A stretch of 12,008 bases of DNA from Acidobacteriaceae bacterium (GTDB lineage: Bacteria; Acidobacteriota; Terriglobia; Terriglobales; Acidobacteriaceae): positions 1 through 12,008 of the forward strand of contig PLST01000399.1 of assembly GCA_003164255.1 (NCBI GenBank), read 5' to 3'. Both the position numbers and the translations under genes were made by a program. Of the stretch, positions 1 through 8,215 are shown in pieces (the stretch's first letter is position 1; each line of letters opens with the position of its first letter). Below the pieces are notes generated by a model. That model was not told the origin of the DNA and searched no databases. It worked only from the letters and a program-made list of their open reading frames with translations.

Positions 1-1
1 C

Positions 2-1687
2 ATGCTGCTGGTCTACTGGATGTTCATCTACGGCTTGAAGAGCGTGTGGATACCCTGGCTCTGGCCCACTTTCAACCAGATTTTCCTGATGGTGTACCTC
101 TCCGCATGGCTGCGCCGATCAAAGGTGATGACCGGCGCGGAGTGGATCAAGACACGTTTTGGCACCGGGCGTGGCGCCCAGTTATCGCACCTGATCGTAG
201 TGATCTATGCATTCGTCAGCATCATCGGTTTCTTTACCTATGGATTCAAGGGCATCGGAAAGTTTGCCGCGACCTTCCTGCCCTGGCATCTGTCGCCCAA
301 CGAGTATGCACTGATCCTGATCGCGATTACTGCTGTTTATGTGATCAAGGGAGGCATGATCAGCGTCGTCATTACCGAAGTGATGCAATTCATCATCCTG
401 TCAATCGCTTCGTTTGCCGTGGGCATCATTGCCATGCTCAAGGTGGCCCCGGATAGTCTGCACAGGATGGTGCCCGCTGGCTGGGACCAGGTATTCTTCG
501 GCTGGCGCCTGGGCCTGGATTGGTCCAAATTGCTTCCCTCGGCCGGCGGAAAGATCGCCCAGGACGGCTATGGTCTGTTCGGCTTCTTCGTGATGATGCT
601 GTTTTTCAAGGGTGTGTTGGTCAGCGCCGCCGGACCCGCGCCCAACTACGATATGCAGCGCGTGCTTGCGGCCAAGAATCCCCGCGAAGCGTCGATGATG
701 AGCGCATGGGTCAACGTCGTGCTCACTTTTCCACGTTACATTCTCATCGCCGGACTTACGGTGCTCGCTGCCACCTTCTTCAGTGACAACCTCCGCGCCA
801 TGGGCCCCAACATGGACTTTGAACTTGTGCTGCCCTATGCGCTTGGCCGCTTCGTGCCGGTCGGCCTGCTGGGTTTCCTCATCGCCGGTTTGCTGGCGGC
901 ATTCATGTCGAACTTTGCGTCCACGGTGAACGCGGCGCCGCCTTACTTTGTCAACGACATTTATAAGCGATTCATCAATCCGAACGCGAAACCCAAGACC
1001 TATGTCCGACTAAGTTATCTCAGTTCGTTTGCCGTTGTGGTGATCGGCGTCATGTTCGGCTGGAACGTGACGTCGGTGAACTCGGTGGTGTTGTGGATCG
1101 TCTCTGGTCTATGGGGCGGTTACACCGCTTCAAACGTTCTGAAGTGGTATTGGTGGCGTTTTAACGGGTACGGCTACTTCTGGGGCATGGTCGCCGGCAT
1201 TTCATCGGCGCTCCTGATGCCGAAGATTGTTGACAACATTCCGGCCGTGCAGAGCTTCCTTGGCGGTCACCCCGTGAATCCGGACGTGACAATTATCTTC
1301 CCACTTGTATTGGTCATCTCGCTGATAGGCTGCTTTGCCGGCACGCTGCTGACCAAGCCGGAGCCGGACGAGGTGCTGATGGATTTCTATCGCCGCGTCC
1401 GGCCGTGGGGCTTCTGGGGGCCGGTACTCAAGAAGGTTCTCGCCGAGGAACCAGGCTTCCAGCGCAATCGGGACTTCCTGCGCGATATGTTCAATGTAGT
1501 CGTTGGCATTTCATGGCAAATTAGCCTGGTGGCGCTTCCGCTGTACATCGTCATCCAGGAATTTTGGCGTGCTGCCATCGCTCTGACGATCATTGTAGGA
1601 ACGTCAGCCATTCTTAAGTTCACTTGGTACGACCATCTGGCCGTTCGCGAGGTTGAGACAGACAAAGCGGCCGCCAATGACAAGTAG
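2..1687 (+). CDS. Sodium/solute symporter (SSS family), N-terminus cut by window start
   Basis: Inner-membrane secondary transporter that would use the Na+ gradient to import a small solute; SSS members take sugars, amino acids, nucleosides or carboxylates. 561 residues are visible, nearly all in hydrophobic helices. Seen motifs: an RR-x(3)-TGAEWI-x(3)-RFG loop at residues 39-54, the family GG-x(5)-TEVMQ segment at about 117-129, a PNYDMQRVLAAKNPREA loop (214-230), and a helix with S303/S307/T308/N310 followed by D319, the region that lines the Na2 site in this fold. A cytoplasmic RPWGFWGPV segment near the C-terminus resembles a subgroup often annotated as Na+/glucose-type transporters in Bacteroidetes and Acidobacteria. 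The opening residues already look like transmembrane material, so the true start is upstream of the window and the first Met is not a real initiator. The stop is TAG at 1685-1687. The LacI regulator follows on the same strand after about 120 bp, suggesting a regulated sugar or sugar-derivative substrate, but the substrate cannot be read from sequence. Confidence 0.9.
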   Translation: MLLVYWMFIYGLKSVWIPWLWPTFNQIFLMVYLSAWLRRSKVMTGAEWIKTRFGTGRGAQLSHLIVVIYAFVSIIGFFTYGFKGIGKFAATFLPWHLSPNEYALILIAITAVYVIKGGMISVVITEVMQFIILSIASFAVGIIAMLKVAPDSLHRMVPAGWDQVFFGWRLGLDWSKLLPSAGGKIAQDGYGLFGFFVMMLFFKGVLVSAAGPAPNYDMQRVLAAKNPREASMMSAWVNVVLTFPRYILIAGLTVLAATFFSDNLRAMGPNMDFELVLPYALGRFVPVGLLGFLIAGLLAAFMSNFASTVNAAPPYFVNDIYKRFINPNAKPKTYVRLSYLSSFAVVVIGVMFGWNVTSVNSVVLWIVSGLWGGYTASNVLKWYWWRFNGYGYFWGMVAGISSALLMPKIVDNIPAVQSFLGGHPVNPDVTIIFPLVLVISLIGCFAGTLLTKPEPDEVLMDFYRRVRPWGFWGPVLKKVLAEEPGFQRNRDFLRDMFNVVVGISWQISLVALPLYIVIQEFWRAAIALTIIVGTSAILKFTWYDHLAVREVETDKAAANDK

Positions 1688-1809
1688 TTGAGATCGCCGA
1701 GCCACTCTCCGGCACAAGGACAGGGGCCGACGGGACAAATACGGCCGTCAAAGGCGTGGAGCCGAATGCAGTCAAAACCGCCAGAATCGCGAGACTCGAG
1801 GTGGGTGGA

Positions 1810-2898
1810 ATGTTAAAAATGAAGCGTATGACCAAACAAGCAAAACCTGGAGACGATTCACAGTCAGGGCAACCGCCAAGTCTCCGCACACTGGGTGAGT
1901 ATCTGAACCTGTCACCAGCCACCATCTCGCTGGTGCTAAACAATGCACCCGGCGTGCGATCGATTCCACAAGAGACCAGGGATCGGGTGAAGGCGGCGGC
2001 AGCTAAATTCAAGTATCGGCCAAGCTTTTATGCGCGATCGCTACGCAAGCGCCAGTCATTCCTGGTGGGTGTGCTGGTTCCGGAATTGAACGACAGCTAT
2101 ACCACGGGGGTGCTGGCCGGCGTCGAGGATCTTCTCATCGAGGAAGGCTACTTCTACCTGACCGCAAGCCATCGGCGCAAGCAAGACCTGATTGAAGAAT
2201 ACCCACTCATGCTATTGGACCGGTCGGTTGAAGGGTTCATTGTGATCGATACGGTGCTGACACACGGGTTGAGCTTGCCCGTGGTGGCCGTGGCTGGGCA
2301 TCGCGAAATTGAGGGCGTCACAAATGTAGCGGTGGACCAGCGGAGAGCGGCGGAGTTGACTTTGCGGCATTTGTACAAGTTGGGCCATCGCAAGATTGCC
2401 TTCATGCGCGGTGGCAGCCATAGCTCCGACGCCGAAGACCGCTGGAAATCCCTGATCGCCGTGGCAGCGGAATTGCGTTTGGATGTGTCACCTGAATTGA
2501 CCGTGCAGCTGGTTTCGCGAGAAGCTGCACCCGAGTTGGGGTTAGCCCCGACCAAGGAACTGCTGAGACGCGGCGCCTATTTCACAGCCCTGGTCTGTTA
2601 TGACGATTTCGCTGCCATCGGTGCCATGAAGGCCATCAGGGATCATGGCCTGAAGGTGCCTGAAGACATCTCGGTGGTTGGCTTCGACGATATTGAGGGC
2701 GCCTCGTTCTACACTCCCAGCCTGACGACCATCCGCCAGCCGCTGCGACAAATGGGTGAAGTGGCGGCGCACACCCTGCTGAAACGCATTCGCGGGCTGG
2801 AGACGATTCCGAACATGAGTCCAATTCTGCCGGAGCTGGTGATTCGAGAGTCGACCTGTCCACCCAAACCAGGACGCACTCGCTGGAAGCAGAGTTAG
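1810..2898 (+). CDS. LacI-family transcriptional regulator
   Basis: DNA-binding regulator that responds to a small ligand, usually a sugar or derivative. An N-terminal helix-turn-helix lies at residues 25-44 (LRTLGEYLNLSPATISLVLN), followed by a YRPSFYARSLR hinge (about 69-79) that inserts in the minor groove. The rest is a periplasmic-binding-protein-like effector domain with family hallmarks: LGHRKIAFMRGG, then VPEDISVVGFDDIEGASFYT and LTTIRQP. The frame is open from a GTG at 1756, but I chose ATG 1810 (362 aa): GAGGTG at 1798-1803 is well placed before it, while the GTG has only AAGG almost touching it. ATG 1819 or 1828 would also leave the HTH intact. About 24 residues precede the HTH, longer than usual. 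It lies downstream of the symporter and convergent to the TPR gene, with only 35 bp between their stops. AACGTT-type palindromes upstream of the receptor gene are plausible targets (inference). Confidence 0.95.
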   Translation: MLKMKRMTKQAKPGDDSQSGQPPSLRTLGEYLNLSPATISLVLNNAPGVRSIPQETRDRVKAAAAKFKYRPSFYARSLRKRQSFLVGVLVPELNDSYTTGVLAGVEDLLIEEGYFYLTASHRRKQDLIEEYPLMLLDRSVEGFIVIDTVLTHGLSLPVVAVAGHREIEGVTNVAVDQRRAAELTLRHLYKLGHRKIAFMRGGSHSSDAEDRWKSLIAVAAELRLDVSPELTVQLVSREAAPELGLAPTKELLRRGAYFTALVCYDDFAAIGAMKAIRDHGLKVPEDISVVGFDDIEGASFYTPSLTTIRQPLRQMGEVAAHTLLKRIRGLETIPNMSPILPELVIRESTCPPKPGRTRWKQS

Positions 2899-2933
2899 TC
2901 GAGTCAGGCGTGGAGTTGATTTAAAGACTGCTG

Positions 2934-4133
2934 CTATTTGCCGGCTTGGGCTGCCGGAGCGGTTTGTGTCTGCGCGGAATGAGGGCTTATCTTGTTGATC
3001 AGAGCGGTATCGGCGGCCTGGGTAATGTTCTTGGCCTTGTCCAGTTCAGCCTTCGCCTCTTCCTTGTTTCCCATGGTCCGGTAAAGACGCCCCAGGTGCC
3101 AGTGAACATCAACGTCACTGGGCATGAGCCGCTCCGCAGCCTTCAATTCCCGCAGAGCATCGTCATTGCGACCTGCATCCTCATCGAGGATGCCCATATC
3201 CAGATGAGCAAGTTCGAGCCGCGGATCGATCTGAAGGGCCTTTTCAAATAGCGGGATGGCAACCTCCGGATGGTTCAATCTCATCTGCGCGTCACCCAGG
3301 TAGATCATGGCCTGAAAGTGACTCTGGTTATTGGCCAGTTCCGCCTGAAACTCCGTAACCGCATCCGGATACTGCTTCTGGGTCCACAGAAGATAGCCCA
3401 GGCCGAAGTGAACGTCGGGCTCCTGGGGATTGGCCTTCACGGCGGCGCGAAACTGCTCGATTGCGCCAGCATAGTTCTTCAATTCGTCCAGAGCTTCTCC
3501 GGCCAGCATATCGGCCTCTGCCGACTCGGCGTTCAGCATGAGGATCTCGTGATAGGTGTCCAGAACGCATTGGTACTGTTTGGACCAAAGGCAACTGTGC
3601 GCCAAAGTCAGGCGCAAGGGCAGATTCTGCGGATCGCTGGCTGCCGCCTCCTTGATATAAGGAGTCGCTTTTGTGTACTCCTCCAATCCGTAGTAGCACA
3701 TTCCGATAAGAATGACGAGACGTTGCATGTCGGACGAGGACGGGGGCGCGCTCTTCAGCAACGGGTAGAACTCCTGCAGGGCTTCCTTCATCTCCCCGGC
3801 CTTGAACAGCGCCAGCCCGAGATTCAGGCGCAAACCTGGAACTCTGGAATCGAGATCCAGCGCTCTCCGGTAGAGAGGCACGGCGTCCTCGTAGCGCTCC
3901 TGGCGCGCTTCCAGGAGGCCAAGGTGGGCGTACGCCTCAGAACTTGATGGATGCACCTTGAGGTACGCGTGCCATGCAGCCTCTGCCTCGACATTCTCGC
4001 CGCGTTGCTCCAGCGCCAGGGCCGCTTGCCTTTGTTGATCGGCGACTCCGGTCTGGCCGGCGCACAGGCCCGCGGACATGGCCAGCATCATTGTCCCAAT
4101 CAGGCAGATTCGCAGTTGCATTGCGGGTCTCAC
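2934..4133 (-). CDS. Secreted tetratricopeptide-repeat (TPR) protein
   Basis: 399-residue protein made almost wholly of TPR units from about residue 33 to 370, roughly nine or ten 34-residue repeats. Clear ones include SEAYAHLGLLEARQERYEDA, PDVHFGLGYLLWTQKQYPDA and VHWHLGRLYRTMGNKEEA. TPR proteins are protein-binding scaffolds; no catalytic domain is visible. The N-terminus (basic residues, then LIGTMMLAMSAG, small residues and Cys24) looks like a Sec signal peptide. Cys24 is preceded by Leu rather than Gly/Ala/Ser, so a lipoprotein is doubtful. The C-terminus is a low-complexity Gln/Ala/Thr tail. The GTG start at 4133 has GAGG about 7 nt upstream; an ATG at 4121 gives the same signal peptide without the first four residues but has a poorer ribosome site. 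It lies about 100 bp downstream of the TonB receptor gene on the same strand, beyond a terminator, so it may have its own promoter or depend on read-through. A periplasmic partner of the receptor is possible but unproven. Confidence 0.88.
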   Translation of the reverse strand: MRPAMQLRICLIGTMMLAMSAGLCAGQTGVADQQRQAALALEQRGENVEAEAAWHAYLKVHPSSSEAYAHLGLLEARQERYEDAVPLYRRALDLDSRVPGLRLNLGLALFKAGEMKEALQEFYPLLKSAPPSSSDMQRLVILIGMCYYGLEEYTKATPYIKEAAASDPQNLPLRLTLAHSCLWSKQYQCVLDTYHEILMLNAESAEADMLAGEALDELKNYAGAIEQFRAAVKANPQEPDVHFGLGYLLWTQKQYPDAVTEFQAELANNQSHFQAMIYLGDAQMRLNHPEVAIPLFEKALQIDPRLELAHLDMGILDEDAGRNDDALRELKAAERLMPSDVDVHWHLGRLYRTMGNKEEAKAELDKAKNITQAADTALINKISPHSAQTQTAPAAQAGK

Positions 4134-4180
4134 TCTTGCACCTCGTCCATTTTATTTGAGAGCGAGCCCTCGCCACCACC

Positions 4181-4221
4181 AAAAGAAAAGGGGCGCGGCA
4201 GGAAGGTCCCGCCGCGCCCCC
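4181..4221 (-). terminator. Rho-independent terminator of the TonB receptor gene
   Basis: Arms 4190-4199 and 4211-4220 form a perfect 10-bp GC-rich stem, and three more pairs (4201-4203 with 4207-4209) extend it after one mismatch. Read on the minus strand, the hairpin begins about 15 nt after the receptor stop codon and is followed by TTTTCTTTT (complement of 4181-4189), the expected U-tract. It separates the receptor from the downstream TPR gene. On the plus strand there is only a short TTT after the stem, so it is directional. Confidence 0.85.
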
Positions 4222-4235
4222 GTTTAAGGAGTTAG

Positions 4236-7200
4236 CTAGAAGGTGAACTTGCCGGCCAACTGCAGGTTGCGTGGATCCTGAGTGCTATTGAGAGCACCAC
4301 TCGAGGTGTTGACGCCGTTGAATTCGGTGTGGTTCAGCGTGTTGAACGACTCGAACTTAATCTGGAAGCTCGTCTGCTCATAGATCTGGAAGGTTTTGTA
4401 GAGAGACGTGGTGAGGTTAAAGCGGCCGGGTAATACCAGCACGTCCTTGCCCCAGTTGCCGAAGCCCAGGTTAGTTCCGCCCGCCCAGACTGGCTTGACG
4501 TTGTTATCGAGTCGGCTCGTGTCGAACCATTGAGACACCGTCTTGGGGTAGTGCAGCTTGCCGCCGGGGGTAATATTCGGATGGTTGGTGTAGCCGCCGC
4601 CCAAGCCGACTGGATCATAAGTAGCATTCAAGTTGACCTGCTGAGGTATGCCGGTCACCTTGGTTAGAGTTCCTGCAAGCTGCCATCCGCCCGCGATGGA
4701 TTTAACCAGTCCATCGCTCTTGTTGAAGAAGGGCATGTTGTAGACGTAGTTGGCGTTGAACATCTGACGGCGATCGTATGATCCCGAGCCCTTGTCGTAC
4801 TTGATATACCAAGGGTCATCGACGTTGTTGCGATCATTCGACTGGATGTCGATGATGTGCGAGTAGGTGTAATCGAGCTCAGTGCTCAGGCCCCAGCGGT
4901 TCTGGATGCGAACTGCGGTCTGGAGGCCGTTGTAGGAGCCGGTGGCGACGTTCTCGTCCTGGGAGATGCCCGCGTAGCCCGGATAGGAACGATAGCCGTT
5001 CTGGCTGCCGAGGTTGTTGAAAGCTGTCGCGGCATCCGTACCGTATTTGCCGTTTCCGTCACCAGCTACCTGGCGGGCGTCAACGCACGTCGCCGAAGGA
5101 ACTGTGCAAGCGGATGGCAACGCACCGGACCCAATATTCACCAGCCCGATGTTGGTTGGCATGCTATTGAGTGCGTTGTTGACGATGTTCTGATGCCATT
5201 GGATGTTGCCTACATACTGCACAACCCAAATGATAGAAGGCGCGAGCTGATGCTGCACCCCGAGGCTGTACATGGCCACGGCAGGAGCCCTGAAGGTCTG
5301 GGCAAGGCTATCTCCGGAGCCCGCAAAGATAAGAGACGTCGGCGCGATCACATTGCCGGTGCTCCAGTTCTTCCCAGGCTGGCTGAAGTAGGGGTTGTTA
5401 ATGTTGAGTGAAGGATCGAAGGGCGCGCTGGTGGCCACGCCAAAGATGTCGTTGCCCTGCAGGCGCTCGAAGAAGGTTCCAAAGCCGCCGCGGAGAACGG
5501 TCTTGCCGTTTCCGAAGAGATCTTCAGAGAACCCGACACGAGGCTGAAGCGTCCGGTAGTCGTTGGTGACCACGCCGTGTGGGTAGCCGTTTACGCCGGC
5601 AAGGTTGGTGCCGTTGATGTAAGCGGGGATCCCGTTGTAGGTATACAAAGTCGGGCTGGCCGAGCTGATGGTGCCGTCTGCGTTCCAGATCGGAGCCGAG
5701 CCCGCGCCTGTCTGGTAAGTGCTCTGATTGAAGTTGCCAAGGAGGTTCTGGCGCTCCCAGGCATGCGGCAGGGCGTCGTAGCGGAGGCCCAACTGCAAGC
5801 TCATGCGAGAGGTAATGTGCCAGTTGTCCTGGGCATAGACCGAAGGAGTCTGGTTGGCGTAGTGGCGAATTGGCGCGGACTGCGTCTGGGAGTAGCTGCT
5901 GGGCAAGCCCATAAGCACATCCATGAGGGTGTCACCCGACAACGAACCCCAGCTGTAATTGCCCTGCGCATCGCCGTAGAGCATCTGGTTCTTGGTGTAG
6001 CGGTTGTAGCTGAAGCCGAACTTCAACTGATGCGGGCCCGTGGTATAGGAGACGTCCACCTTGGGAGAGTAGTCCTGGGCCGCATTATGGTAGGGTTCGG
6101 TCGCTGTGTCTTCACTTTGTCCCAAGGTGCTGGCGAAGGACATTCCGGGCCAGACTTTCCGGCCGACGGTATAAGCGTTCACAACCGGAGCAACGCTCCA
6201 TGAAGTCGGCAGGAAGGTGTTCGCGCTGGGAACGATGTCGGCTCCATTGCCGTCATAGTTCATGCTGACTTCAACCAGCAGGTTTGTCTTGAGGGCGCCG
6301 GTCAGCTTGGCGGTAGCGCTGTGGGCCGGCGAGGAGAGAATGCTGGTGAGGGTGTTGTAATCGCATCCGCACCATCCAAGTTCAGGCTTGCCGTAGTTCT
6401 GATTCTGATGGTCGCCGATGTAATGAACCAGCAGCGCCCACTTATTGTTGAAGTTGTAATCGCCGCGGACGACGGTGTCTTCAACATTTTGCGGAAGCGG
6501 TACGCTGGCCACGTTATAGTCCGTGCTTCCAACGTTCGCCGGAGGAAGAATCCCCGCAGTGAGGTAAGTAACACCGTTCGGATCGAACAGATACGAAGGA
6601 ATCACGTTACTTGGGAAAGGCTGTCCGGGGACCAGACCATGTGGCTGCAACTTGTTGAGGTAGTAGTCCGAGGTGAGCGAGACGTTTGGAACCACCAGGC
6701 CGGTAATTTTCTGCGTACCAGCGTACGTGGGTAGCACATACGGGAGACCGGTTACCCCGCCGACGGTCGTAATGTTGGTGGAGCTGGGAATATCCTTTGG
6801 GTCGATCGTGCGGTTGTTGCTGGTAGCAACGGCTGACGTCTTGCGCCACTCCTGGTTGAAGAAGAAGAAACCCTTGTTCTTGTTGGTGTTGTAGACACCC
6901 GGAATGTAGATCGGGCCGCCGACGTTGAAGCCGTAGATGTTGTAGTGCGTTGCCGGCCGGGCATTGTTGGCGCCGTTGTACTTGTTGAAGAAGGAGTTGG
7001 CGTTGTAGGCAGTGGCGCGATTATATTCCCACCCCGAGCCGTGGAAATCCTTCGTTCCGCTCTTCAGCGACATGGTGATGGTAGCGCCGGAGGAGATGCC
7101 GTAGTCGGGTGGATAGTTGGATGTCATCATCTGGAACTCAGCGATGGCGTCCTGTGAAGGCTGAACCTGCGTTCCGCCGCCGCCGCCACGGTCAGCCGAC

Positions 7201-7799
7201 TCGCCGCCGTCGATCAGCCAGATATTGTGGGCTTCGCGCAGGCCGTTGAATTCGAGATTAAAGTTCGCGCCAAACGCTCCGAGGGAGTTGTTGTCTGGCA
7301 GCTGAGAGCTGACGCCCATGCCAAGAGCCGCAAGATTTGCGATGTTGCGGTTTTCGGTGGCGAGGGAGGTGATATCTTGCGAGGTGATCAGGGTGCTGAT
7401 CACGTTCGAGTCTGTTTGAACGGTCAGGGCGTCGGCTTCCACCGTGACCGTCGTCGACTCGGCGCCGATGCTGAGCTTGACGTCAGCGCGGAACGTTCCC
7501 GAGACGTTGACCACGATGCCATTTTGCGTAGACGTCTTGAAGCCTTTGGCCGTCACGGTCAGGTTGTAATTGCCTGGGTTCAACCCGGCAAAGTCGTACA
7601 AGCCGGTGGACCCGCTGGTGGTCGCGCGCGTAAACCCGGTAGCCGGATCGGCAAGCAAGACGTTCGCTCCCGGAATCACCGCCCCAGTTGTGTCAGTAAC
7701 GGCGCCCGTCAACTCTGAGTTGGCTTGCGCAAATGCCCGGATGCCTCCGAAAGTCAGGAGCAACGCGAGCATAATGAGCCAAGTACTTGTCTTTCTCAT
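4236..7799 (-). CDS. Oar-like TonB-dependent receptor with carboxypeptidase-regulatory-like domain
   Basis: Large outer-membrane receptor, 1187 aa, thought to import bulky substrates using TonB/ExbBD energy. Seen: a signal peptide (residues 1-24, ending AFA before Gln25); an Ig-like carboxypeptidase-regulatory domain at about 28-110 (ELTGAVTDTTGAVIPGANV, then GLYDFAGLNPGNYNLTVTAKGF); a plug-like region with SGATITMSLKSGTKDFHGSG; and a long beta-rich barrel ending GKFTF, with the terminal Phe usual for BAM-inserted porins. The layout matches the Oar/acidobacterial family rather than classical siderophore receptors. No SusD-like lipoprotein gene is visible beside it. The frame stays open to a GTG at 7844, but ATG 7799 is chosen because GGAGG sits 6 nt upstream and the signal peptide starts there. 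Two short Cys pairs (GWCGC; CTVPSATC) may form disulfides in extracellular loops. It has its own terminator and a duplicated LacI-operator-bearing upstream region. Substrate unknown; a glycan or its breakdown product is a reasonable guess from the LacI and symporter neighbours. Confidence 0.92.
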   Translation of the reverse strand: MRKTSTWLIMLALLLTFGGIRAFAQANSELTGAVTDTTGAVIPGANVLLADPATGFTRATTSGSTGLYDFAGLNPGNYNLTVTAKGFKTSTQNGIVVNVSGTFRADVKLSIGAESTTVTVEADALTVQTDSNVISTLITSQDITSLATENRNIANLAALGMGVSSQLPDNNSLGAFGANFNLEFNGLREAHNIWLIDGGESADRGGGGGTQVQPSQDAIAEFQMMTSNYPPDYGISSGATITMSLKSGTKDFHGSGWEYNRATAYNANSFFNKYNGANNARPATHYNIYGFNVGGPIYIPGVYNTNKNKGFFFFNQEWRKTSAVATSNNRTIDPKDIPSSTNITTVGGVTGLPYVLPTYAGTQKITGLVVPNVSLTSDYYLNKLQPHGLVPGQPFPSNVIPSYLFDPNGVTYLTAGILPPANVGSTDYNVASVPLPQNVEDTVVRGDYNFNNKWALLVHYIGDHQNQNYGKPELGWCGCDYNTLTSILSSPAHSATAKLTGALKTNLLVEVSMNYDGNGADIVPSANTFLPTSWSVAPVVNAYTVGRKVWPGMSFASTLGQSEDTATEPYHNAAQDYSPKVDVSYTTGPHQLKFGFSYNRYTKNQMLYGDAQGNYSWGSLSGDTLMDVLMGLPSSYSQTQSAPIRHYANQTPSVYAQDNWHITSRMSLQLGLRYDALPHAWERQNLLGNFNQSTYQTGAGSAPIWNADGTISSASPTLYTYNGIPAYINGTNLAGVNGYPHGVVTNDYRTLQPRVGFSEDLFGNGKTVLRGGFGTFFERLQGNDIFGVATSAPFDPSLNINNPYFSQPGKNWSTGNVIAPTSLIFAGSGDSLAQTFRAPAVAMYSLGVQHQLAPSIIWVVQYVGNIQWHQNIVNNALNSMPTNIGLVNIGSGALPSACTVPSATCVDARQVAGDGNGKYGTDAATAFNNLGSQNGYRSYPGYAGISQDENVATGSYNGLQTAVRIQNRWGLSTELDYTYSHIIDIQSNDRNNVDDPWYIKYDKGSGSYDRRQMFNANYVYNMPFFNKSDGLVKSIAGGWQLAGTLTKVTGIPQQVNLNATYDPVGLGGGYTNHPNITPGGKLHYPKTVSQWFDTSRLDNNVKPVWAGGTNLGFGNWGKDVLVLPGRFNLTTSLYKTFQIYEQTSFQIKFESFNTLNHTEFNGVNTSSGALNSTQDPRNLQLAGKFTF

Positions 7800-7805
7800 C
7801 CTATG

Positions 7806-7810
7806 CCTCC
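7806..7810 (-). promoter_or_regulatory. Ribosome binding site deciding the receptor start
   Basis: GGAGG on the minus strand, 6 nt before ATG 7799. This strong Shine-Dalgarno excludes the upstream in-frame GTG at 7844 as the likely start. Confidence 0.85.
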
Positions 7811-7879
7811 AAATGGAATTACTGTTTCGCTGTTGAATATCCACGCAGGCCTAGACGGCCCGCCTGATTGCGGCAACGC

Positions 7880-7907
7880 ATTAGTTGCACCGGCAGACGA
7901 TTGTCAA
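7880..7907 (-). promoter_or_regulatory. Candidate sigma70-type promoter of the TonB receptor gene
   Basis: On the minus strand, TTGACA (7902-7907) is a consensus -35 box. A 16-bp spacer separates it from ACTAAT (7880-7885), a fair -10 box. Transcription would start near 7873, giving a leader of roughly 70 nt before ATG 7799. The -35 hexamer lies in the most conserved stretch of the two tandem copies of this region, which supports function. The prediction is by eye and the start point is unmapped. Confidence 0.55.
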
Positions 7908-7923
7908 GAAGTTTCTCTCGCCT

Positions 7924-7939
7924 ACTCAAACGTTTAAGC
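7924..7939. promoter_or_regulatory. Candidate LacI-family operator O1
   Basis: Imperfect palindrome centred on CG with an AAACGTTT core, the shape bound by many LacI/GalR regulators. It lies just upstream of the copy-1 -35 box (about -55 to -60 relative to the predicted start), and the equivalent site is retained in copy 2. Which regulator binds is inferred; the LacI gene at 1810-2898 is the local candidate. Confidence 0.5.
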
Positions 7940-7991
7940 AGATCACACCTCTCAAATCGAATTCGGTGCATTGCTGTCGGCTTTCCATACT

Positions 7992-8086
7992 GGCCGAGAC
8001 GACCCTGATGCTTGCCGGAACACCTTAGGGGTGCCGGAAGACGATTGTCAAGAGGTTTTTATCGTTGAATCAAACGTTTTAGCTGA
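7992..8086. repeat. Tandem promoter-region repeat, copy 2 (receptor-distal)
   Basis: Second copy at a 144-bp offset. It keeps TTGACA on the minus strand (complement of 8046-8051) and the AAACGTTT palindrome. The position matching the copy-1 -10 box reads CCTAAG instead of ACTAAT, so this copy is probably a weak or dead promoter that has kept its operator. Confidence 0.75.
8068..8083. promoter_or_regulatory. Candidate LacI-family operator O2
   Basis: The copy-2 counterpart of the 7924-7939 site, exactly 144 bp away, with the same TCAAACGTTT core. Its centre is 15 bp from that of the stronger palindrome at 8083-8098, so the two abut and could be bound side by side. Confidence 0.5.
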
Positions 8087-8098
8087 AAACGTTTGCAG
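8083..8098. promoter_or_regulatory. Strong LacI-family operator-like palindrome O3
   Basis: CTGAAAACGTTTGCAG is a 16-bp palindrome with a single mismatched pair around a central CG. It fits the general LacI/CcpA-type operator pattern (TGNAANCGNWNNCA). It is the best palindrome of the AACGTT series and sits at the distal edge of the repeat copy 2. Confidence 0.6.
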
Positions 8099-8215
8099 GT
8101 TTTCCGCCGCGCAGGTTGGAAGGTATTCTCAACCCTTTGATGGAGATGGGTTTACGCCATTTGCAACCCCAAAAAGCACCCAAAAAACGGTAAAATTGAT
8201 TTTTAGCGCATTCCT

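Larger units (their letters stand above)
7848..7942. repeat. Tandem promoter-region repeat, copy 1 (receptor-proximal)
   Basis: Aligns without gaps to 7992-8086, with 71 of 95 positions identical by my count. It includes an unbroken 15-bp match around the -35 box (7896-7910 with 8040-8054) and a 10-bp match at TCAAACGTTT. Weaker similarity continues leftward towards the ribosome site, with CCTC-CAAAT-GAATT at about 7806-7820 resembling 7948-7965, so the original unit was probably the whole 144-bp promoter/leader. Confidence 0.75.

Noticed and set aside
3270..3947. Plus-strand frame of 225 codons opposite the TPR gene
   Set aside because: Fully antisense to unmistakable TPR coding sequence, with no domain and no ribosome site of note.
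4065..4133. Lipoprotein signal for the TPR protein at Cys24
   Set aside because: The residue before Cys is Leu, which breaks the lipobox rule of Gly/Ala/Ser at -1; an ordinary Sec signal is more likely.
5577..6203. Plus-strand frame of 208 codons opposite the TonB receptor
   Set aside because: Antisense shadow of the barrel-coding sequence; a Val/Arg/Gly-rich product without a family signature.
7992..8051. Second active promoter in the distal repeat copy
   Set aside because: The -35 box is kept but the -10 position reads CCTAAG, a poor match, so I count it as a relic rather than a promoter.
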